Shown: positions 60,039-64,000 of the stretch, one piece after another
Numbering within the stretch: position 1 is the stretch's first letter
How the letters are laid out: each line of letters opens with the position of its first letter
DNA from: Beijerinckiaceae bacterium
GTDB lineage: Bacteria; Pseudomonadota; Alphaproteobacteria; Rhizobiales; Beijerinckiaceae
Direction: 5' to 3'
Length of the DNA: 64,000 nt
Assembly: GCA_947475995.1 (NCBI GenBank)
Contig: CANJNI010000001.1
Span: 164,222-228,221, forward strand
Position numbers and translations under genes: made by a program
Notes under the pieces: generated by a model
What the model was told of the DNA's origin: nothing
The model's input: the letters and a program-made list of their open reading frames with translations, nothing else
Databases searched by the model: none

Positions 60039-60671
60039 ATGAAGCTGCACGGATTTTTCAGGTCGAGCGCGTCCTATCGGGTCAGGATCGGCCTCGGCCT
60101 CAAGGGGATCAAGGTCGATCACACCTTTTATGTGCTGCGCAAGGGCGAGCAGCGCTCCGAGTCCTATCTGGCCATGAACCCGCAAGGTCTGGTGCCCAGC
60201 CTCGAACTGGACGACGGCTCCATCCTGACGCAATCGCTCGCCATCCTCGACTATCTGGAGGAAACCCATCCCGAGCCGTCCTTCCTGCCGAAGGACCCGG
60301 TGCGGCGCGCCAAAGTGCGGGCCTTCGCGCTCGCCATCGCGTGCGACCTTCATCCGGTCCAGAACCTGAAGGTGCTGTTTGCCGTCAAGGGCCTGACCGG
60401 CAGCGAGCAGGCGATGAACGACTGGGCGCGCCGGGTCAACCAGGAAGGGCTGGAGGCCTGCGAGGCGCTGCTTGCGGGCGAAAAAGGGCCGTTTTGCTTC
60501 GGCGACCGCCCGACGCTGGCCGACATTGTTCTCGTGCCCCAACTGGCAAATGCGCGGCGCTTTGGGGCGGATCTCTCGAAGCTCCCGCGCTTGATGCAGG
60601 CCGAAACCGCCTGTTTGGCGTTGCCGGCCTTTGCGGATGCAGCGCCGGAGAAACAGCCCGACGCGGAGTAA
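60039..60671 (+). CDS. maiA: Maleylacetoacetate isomerase (zeta-class glutathione transferase)
   Basis: 210 residues. The N-terminal thioredoxin-like domain carries the zeta-class motif FFRSSASYRVRIGLGLKGI (catalytic Ser) and NPQGLVPSLELDDGSILTQSLAILDYLEE (glutathione-binding). The C-terminal helical domain has the conserved FCFGDRPTLADIVLVPQLANARRFG. It isomerises maleylacetoacetate to fumarylacetoacetate in tyrosine/homogentisate breakdown, or maleylpyruvate in the gentisate route. ATG at 60039 with GGGAGG before it is used; the frame is open 33 codons upstream. No homogentisate gene adjoins it in the window. Confidence 0.88.
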   Translation: MKLHGFFRSSASYRVRIGLGLKGIKVDHTFYVLRKGEQRSESYLAMNPQGLVPSLELDDGSILTQSLAILDYLEETHPEPSFLPKDPVRRAKVRAFALAIACDLHPVQNLKVLFAVKGLTGSEQAMNDWARRVNQEGLEACEALLAGEKGPFCFGDRPTLADIVLVPQLANARRFGADLSKLPRLMQAETACLALPAFADAAPEKQPDAE

Positions 60672-60676
60672 ACAGA

Positions 60677-60710
60677 CATCCCGGCTGGAGCGAAGCGCAC
60701 AGCCGGGATG
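60677..60710. repeat. Palindromic extragenic element
   Basis: CATCCCGGCT and AGCCGGGATG are a perfect 10-bp inverted repeat around GGAGCGAAGCGCAC. It lies between the stop codons of the converging maiA and cupin genes, 5 bases after maiA, and may act as a bidirectional terminator. The central GAGCGAAGCG recalls the REP elements at 14477 and 52687. Confidence 0.65.
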
Positions 60711-60720
60711 ACGTTTCGGC

Positions 60721-61191
60721 CTACACCTTTTCGGCGGTGAAATTCTGGCCGGTGCCGATCTTGTAACGCTGCTCTTCGAGATCGATGCGCTGGCTGACAC
60801 CGATGTCGGGCTTCGTCAGGCCGCTGATGTGCAGGATTTCCAGCTCGCAATCGCCGGTGTTCTCGAACCAGTAGCGCGACCAAGCTGGGGTGCAGATGCC
60901 TTCGTAGGGGCCAAACTCGCCGAAGAGGTGATCGTCCGGCCCGTAAAACTTCACCTTGCCCTTGAGGACCATCCAGAAGCTGTCGCCATTGGCGTGATAG
61001 TGCAGATTGTTCTCGCCGCCGTCTTTCTTGACGATCTGCACGTTGCAGCGAAGCGTGTCGGTGCGCGCCAGCCGCACGATGCCCTTGCCGGTCGAGACGC
61101 CATCGGGGGGCGTATAGCGGAACGGCTTCATCATCGCTTCCGCGCGCTGGTGCAGAGCCAGCATCTCGGCTTCGGATTTCTTCTCGCTCAT
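60721..61191 (-). CDS. Cupin domain-containing protein
   Basis: 156 residues with one cupin barrel at about 45-135. Motif 1 is seen as NNLHYHANGDSFWMVLKGKVKFYG (His-x-His and the following Trp/Lys in place of the usual Glu) and motif 2 as GEFGPYEGICTPAWSRYWFENTGDCELEIL. Such small cupins are isomerases, dioxygenases or sugar-acid binding proteins. It is the last gene of an operon with a muconate-lactonizing-type enolase gene and a binding-protein gene (22-base gaps), so it probably acts on the same substrate. Specific reaction unknown. Confidence 0.8.
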   Translation of the reverse strand: MSEKKSEAEMLALHQRAEAMMKPFRYTPPDGVSTGKGIVRLARTDTLRCNVQIVKKDGGENNLHYHANGDSFWMVLKGKVKFYGPDDHLFGEFGPYEGICTPAWSRYWFENTGDCELEILHISGLTKPDIGVSQRIDLEEQRYKIGTGQNFTAEKV

Positions 61192-61213
61192 GGTTTCCTC
61201 CTGTGATGCGTCC

Positions 61214-62302
61214 CTAGCGGAACAGGTCCTGCAAAATTTTCTCGGACGATTCCGTCATTGCGTTCATTTTTTCCGGCGCGACGGCATTTTCCGTGACGCC
61301 CGCCACCGATGGTACGACGTTCTTGATGATGTCGGCGGGAAGAACATCGTCCCGCACCGGCAGATACTCAGCTTGCGCCAATGTTTTCTGCCCTTCCTTC
61401 GAAAGCAGGAAGTCCAGCAGCAGCAGCGAGGCATGAACGTTCTTGGCGCCTTTCGGGATCACCAGCGTGCCCGAAGTGCTCGGCGTCGGCGACATCATAC
61501 GGGTCGCCACCGGCGCGCCCTTGCCGGCGCTGATGAGAGGATGGTGCGCGTATATCTGGAGCGCGATGGGGAATTCGCCGGCCATGACACGATCCACCAG
61601 AGATCGCGCGGTGCCCGAACCGTAGTTGATGATGCCTTGCGTCGAAAGCTTCTTGAGATAGTCGAGCGCTTTTTCTTCGCCCCAGGCTGTGCGCAGATTG
61701 GTGACGAAGAGCGGCGCGGCGCTCGCCGTCCCGGTCACCCAGGCCATCTTGCCCTTCCATTTTGGATTGAGCAGATCTTCATATGTTCTGGGCGCTTCAT
61801 CGGCCGGAACCAGACGGGTGTTATACGCCACGGCAAAATAGTTCATGCGCGTCGGGGCCCACAGGCCCTTGGCATCGCGTCGCTGTTCGGGAATTGCCGC
61901 AAATTCCGGAGACCACATGGATTGCGCATAACCAGCTTCCACCGCCAGAGCGCCGGCAGCTCCTGCCTCCAGCACATCGCCGACGATGTTATTGGCGCGA
62001 TATTCGGTTGCGAACTTCGTCATGATGTCTTCGGAATCAGCCCGCCAGTAAGACATTTTCACAAAAGGATATTTTTCCTGAAAGGCTGCCGTGATCGGTC
62101 GGAGGGCCTGATTGACGATCATCGCTGAATAGAGAACGAGTTTGCCCTCTTTCTTCGCGCCTTCCACCAGACGTTCCTGACGGTCAGCGCCCTGATAGGT
62201 CAGGATTGCGGGGGGCGTCTGCGCCCGCGCGACACTTGCGGACGCCGCCACGGCGAGAAAAGCCACGAGCGGCATTCGATTGATCATTGCATTGAATTTC
62301 AT
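61214..62302 (-). CDS. ABC transporter substrate-binding protein of the enolase/cupin operon
   Basis: 362 residues. Signal peptide (PLVAFLAVAASASVARA), then LVEGAKKEGKLVLYSAMIVNQALRPITAAFQEKYPF, YEDLLNPKWKGKMAWVTG and ASLLLLDFLLSKEGQKTL, the same family as the proteins at 9, 46229, 51656 and 56673 but clearly divergent from them. Two adjacent ATGs (62305 and 62302) follow GGGAGGAC; the second has better spacing. It sits 22 bases after the enolase gene and 22 before the cupin gene. No permease or ATPase is in the operon. Confidence 0.9.
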   Translation of the reverse strand: MKFNAMINRMPLVAFLAVAASASVARAQTPPAILTYQGADRQERLVEGAKKEGKLVLYSAMIVNQALRPITAAFQEKYPFVKMSYWRADSEDIMTKFATEYRANNIVGDVLEAGAAGALAVEAGYAQSMWSPEFAAIPEQRRDAKGLWAPTRMNYFAVAYNTRLVPADEAPRTYEDLLNPKWKGKMAWVTGTASAAPLFVTNLRTAWGEEKALDYLKKLSTQGIINYGSGTARSLVDRVMAGEFPIALQIYAHHPLISAGKGAPVATRMMSPTPSTSGTLVIPKGAKNVHASLLLLDFLLSKEGQKTLAQAEYLPVRDDVLPADIIKNVVPSVAGVTENAVAPEKMNAMTESSEKILQDLFR

Positions 62303-62324
62303 CATGTCCTCCCAGACATTTGTT

Positions 62325-63392
62325 TTATTCGGGCGTTACGCCGCAGCCGGGCGCATCCGGCAAACGCAGCACGCCGTCTTTTAATTCGAGCCCGTTCCAC
62401 GGGTCTTTTTCGAGTCCGTCGAATTCGGTTAGTTCGGATGCGTACCATATTCCCGGCAGCGCAGACGCGATCTGCGCGCCATGGGCCGACAGAATGCGCG
62501 GGCCGGAATGGGCGCCCATACGGTAATTCACACCGCCTGCTGCGCAGATTTGGGCGGCCGCATAGACGCCGCGCAATCCGCCGAGCTTGCTGATCTTCAA
62601 GCTCACGGCGTCGACGGCGCGCTCGCGCACAAGACGAATGATGTTGTCGAGTGATTCAGCGGATTCATCTGCCTCGATGGGTGTAGAAACTGCGTCCGCG
62701 ACTTTCTTCAGCCCGGCGAAATCATCAACATTTACGGGTTGTTCGGCGAGATCGAGCTTGTACGGCAGCATGAGGTTCAGCGCCTTGATGGCGTCGTCGG
62801 CGCTTTTGTAGGACTGGTTCGCGTCGACCGTCAGGTTCATGTCCGGCCCGACCTCCTTACGGACAGCTGCGACGCAGGCGACATCTTCCTCGATATTGCC
62901 GTGGATCTTGATCTTGAAATGCCGAAAGCCCTTGTCGGCCAGCGCGCGCGCGTTGCGGGCCATTTCTTCCGGCGACTTGATCGGCAGGATGCGCAACGTG
63001 CGAAATTCGCGGACGGCCGCGCCGCCGAACAATTGCGCAATCGGCACATTGAGCCTGCGCGCCAGCAGGTCGTGCAAGGCGCAATCGATCCCTGCTTTGG
63101 CCTGCGTGGTCTTGAAACCCATTCGGTCGACATCGTCGAGCAGCACATTGATGAGGCGGCTGTCCTTTCCCACCAGCGGCGCCGTGAGGCGCTCCAGATC
63201 GGCCCTCACGTCTTCATGTGGCGAACCGACATGCGGCATGGAGGATGCGTAACCATACCCGACATGTCCGTCTTCGGCGTGGATCACCACCACCCAGCCT
63301 TCCTGCACCGGCATTGCGGCGAGGGCGAAACGCCATTCCTTGTCGATCTTGGGCAGACGCGACTCGCGGATCTCCACGTGGGCGATTTTCAT
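62325..63392 (-). CDS. Enolase-superfamily enzyme, muconate lactonizing/dipeptide epimerase-like
   Basis: 355 residues. The barrel carries the MLE-subgroup pattern: K-x-K in HFKIKIHG (about 165), metal ligands Asp in TVDANQSY, Glu in LAEQPVN and Asp/Glu in IEADES, and the second catalytic Lys in SLKISKLGG (about 265). Lys on both sides of the barrel allows racemisation, cycloisomerisation or syn elimination, unlike the Lys/His protein at 50437. Substrate is unknown; the context with a binding protein and cupin suggests an imported organic acid. ATG at 63392 (MKIAHVEIRESRLPK) has GGAGG nearby. It begins its operon. Confidence 0.87.
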   Translation of the reverse strand: MKIAHVEIRESRLPKIDKEWRFALAAMPVQEGWVVVIHAEDGHVGYGYASSMPHVGSPHEDVRADLERLTAPLVGKDSRLINVLLDDVDRMGFKTTQAKAGIDCALHDLLARRLNVPIAQLFGGAAVREFRTLRILPIKSPEEMARNARALADKGFRHFKIKIHGNIEEDVACVAAVRKEVGPDMNLTVDANQSYKSADDAIKALNLMLPYKLDLAEQPVNVDDFAGLKKVADAVSTPIEADESAESLDNIIRLVRERAVDAVSLKISKLGGLRGVYAAAQICAAGGVNYRMGAHSGPRILSAHGAQIASALPGIWYASELTEFDGLEKDPWNGLELKDGVLRLPDAPGCGVTPE

Positions 63393-63459
63393 TTTGCTTC
63401 CTCCGGAGCCAATTGGACCACAAAACCCCGGGCATTAGAAGCGATGCCGCACGCATAAA

Positions 63460-63487
63460 AAAAGGGCGCGATTGCTCGCGCCCTTTT
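63460..63487 (-). terminator. Rho-independent terminator of the molybdenum hydroxylase gene
   Basis: AAAAGGGCGCG and CGCGCCCTTTT form a perfect 11-bp stem with a 6-base loop; read on the minus strand it is followed by a run of T (TTTTTTTATGC), a classic intrinsic terminator. It lies 18 bases after the stop of the gene at 63506 and isolates it from the enolase operon. Confidence 0.9.
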
Positions 63488-63505
63488 CGAAATATCCGCG
63501 CCCTG

Positions 63506-64000
63506 TCAGGCGTTGAGCAGAGCCTTCACGCGGGCCGGGGTCAGCGGCAGGTCGCGCACACGCACGCCAACCGCATCGAACACCGCATTGGCAAGCGCTG
63601 CGCTGGTCGGGCCCTGCGAGGCTTCGCCGGTTCCGAGGAACGGCGTGCCAGGACGGTCGACCAGAACAACCTCGATCGGCGGCACTTCGGTGAAGGTGAG
63701 GATCGGATACGACGTCCAGTCCTCGCTGCGGACGCCGGACGCATCGTAACGGACGCCTTCCTTCATGGTCCAGGACAGCGACTGGATCAGACCGCCTTCG
63801 ATCTGGTTCTTCACGCCATCCGGGCTCACGACATCGCCGGAATCGTTGGCCGCAACAGCGCGAATGACACGCACCTTGCCGGTCGCGGCGTTGACGTCGA
63901 CTTCAAGCGCAATCGCCGTGAAGGCGGCGAGGTTCTTGTAGCGGGCGAAGGCGATGCCGCGGCCACGGCCGGGCTTCTTTTCCCACTTGTTCCACCCGAA
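63506..64000 (-). CDS. Xanthine dehydrogenase/aldehyde oxidase family molybdopterin-binding subunit, C-terminal part (cut by window edge)
   Basis: 164 residues of the C-terminus; the 5' part lies beyond the window. Seen: RGRGIAFARYKNLAAFTAIALEVDVN, VSPDGVKNQIEGGLIQSLSW and GTGEASQGPTSAALANAVFDAVGVRVRDLPLTP. The GxGE Glu is the catalytic base of molybdenum hydroxylases, and the NQIEGG and final LPLTP segments are typical of the large subunit. The enzyme would hydroxylate an aldehyde or N-heterocycle using water. The frame is open to the window end without a start, so the internal ATG near 63874 is not the true start. Confidence 0.88.
   Translation of the reverse strand, partial: FGWNKWEKKPGRGRGIAFARYKNLAAFTAIALEVDVNAATGKVRVIRAVAANDSGDVVSPDGVKNQIEGGLIQSLSWTMKEGVRYDASGVRSEDWTSYPILTFTEVPPIEVVLVDRPGTPFLGTGEASQGPTSAALANAVFDAVGVRVRDLPLTPARVKALLNA

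Overview
The window is a GC-rich chromosomal segment that reads as an alphaproteobacterium of the order Hyphomicrobiales (Rhizobiales). The evidence is a CcrM-type GANTC adenine methyltransferase with a typical rhizobial catalytic core, a plant/alphaproteobacterial-type glutamate-cysteine ligase, choline-kinase-fold homoserine kinase overlapping rnhA, the mutY - dciA(DUF721) - dsbA - smc gene order, and direct-repeat LexA boxes of the alphaproteobacterial form GTTC-N7-GTTC. The genus cannot be fixed from the sequence alone. No rRNA, tRNA, CRISPR array, transposase or phage gene was seen.

Layout. (1) 1-4860: catabolic block with a solute-binding protein, a LigJ-like amidohydrolase, a class A FAD monooxygenase and its likely IclR regulator. 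(2) 4912-36822: mostly housekeeping. It holds a BaiN-like flavoprotein, gshA, an orphan Flp pilin, a DUF937 gene split by an in-frame amber codon, MATE and CPA2 transporters, ispH, a displaced aroA, rnhA/thrB, an EamA exporter, an AcuI-like reductase, ETF-ubiquinone oxidoreductase, family 4 UDG, a zinc metallopeptidase, moaB, an SOS-box-controlled radical SAM gene, a CHRD protein, an EAL phosphodiesterase, rnhB, ccrM, mutY, an isochorismatase-like hydrolase, dciA, two tandem DsbA-like proteins and smc. (3) 37146-40429: an FMN-dependent hydroxyacid oxidase, an SDR and an orphan SsuA-like binding protein. (4) 40571-48352: a tightly coupled operon (family III CoA-transferase, GntR/UTRA regulator, CitE-like lyase, double-hotdog MaoC hydratase, two-domain permease, binding protein, ATPase) that looks like uptake and CoA-dependent cleavage of a branched C5-type dicarboxylate such as mesaconate or itaconate. 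(5) 48746-52684: a 6PGDH-like reductase, a phosphoesterase, an enolase-superfamily enzyme and a binding protein. (6) 59424 down to 52772: a six-gene minus-strand operon with enoyl-CoA hydratase, alpha/beta hydrolase, binding protein, hydroxycinnamoyl-CoA hydratase/lyase-like enzyme, NDP-forming acyl-CoA synthetase and polysaccharide deacetylase, which fits hydroxycinnamate (ferulate/coumarate) use. (7) 59508-64000: a DUF2177 protein, maleylacetoacetate isomerase, an enolase/binding protein/cupin operon and the end of a molybdenum hydroxylase large subunit.

How it works together. The catabolic thirds are organised around periplasmic solute-binding proteins: five of one family plus one SsuA-like, each next to a different set of acid-degrading enzymes, but with only one permease/ATPase set in the window. 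Regulatory features worth attention are the tandem SOS boxes before the radical SAM gene, a perfect 24-bp palindrome before the ETF-QO gene, an inverted repeat over the promoter of the GntR operon, a Shine-Dalgarno-masking stem before the hydroxycinnamate-type operon, and an inverted repeat with GANTC sites at the start of ccrM.
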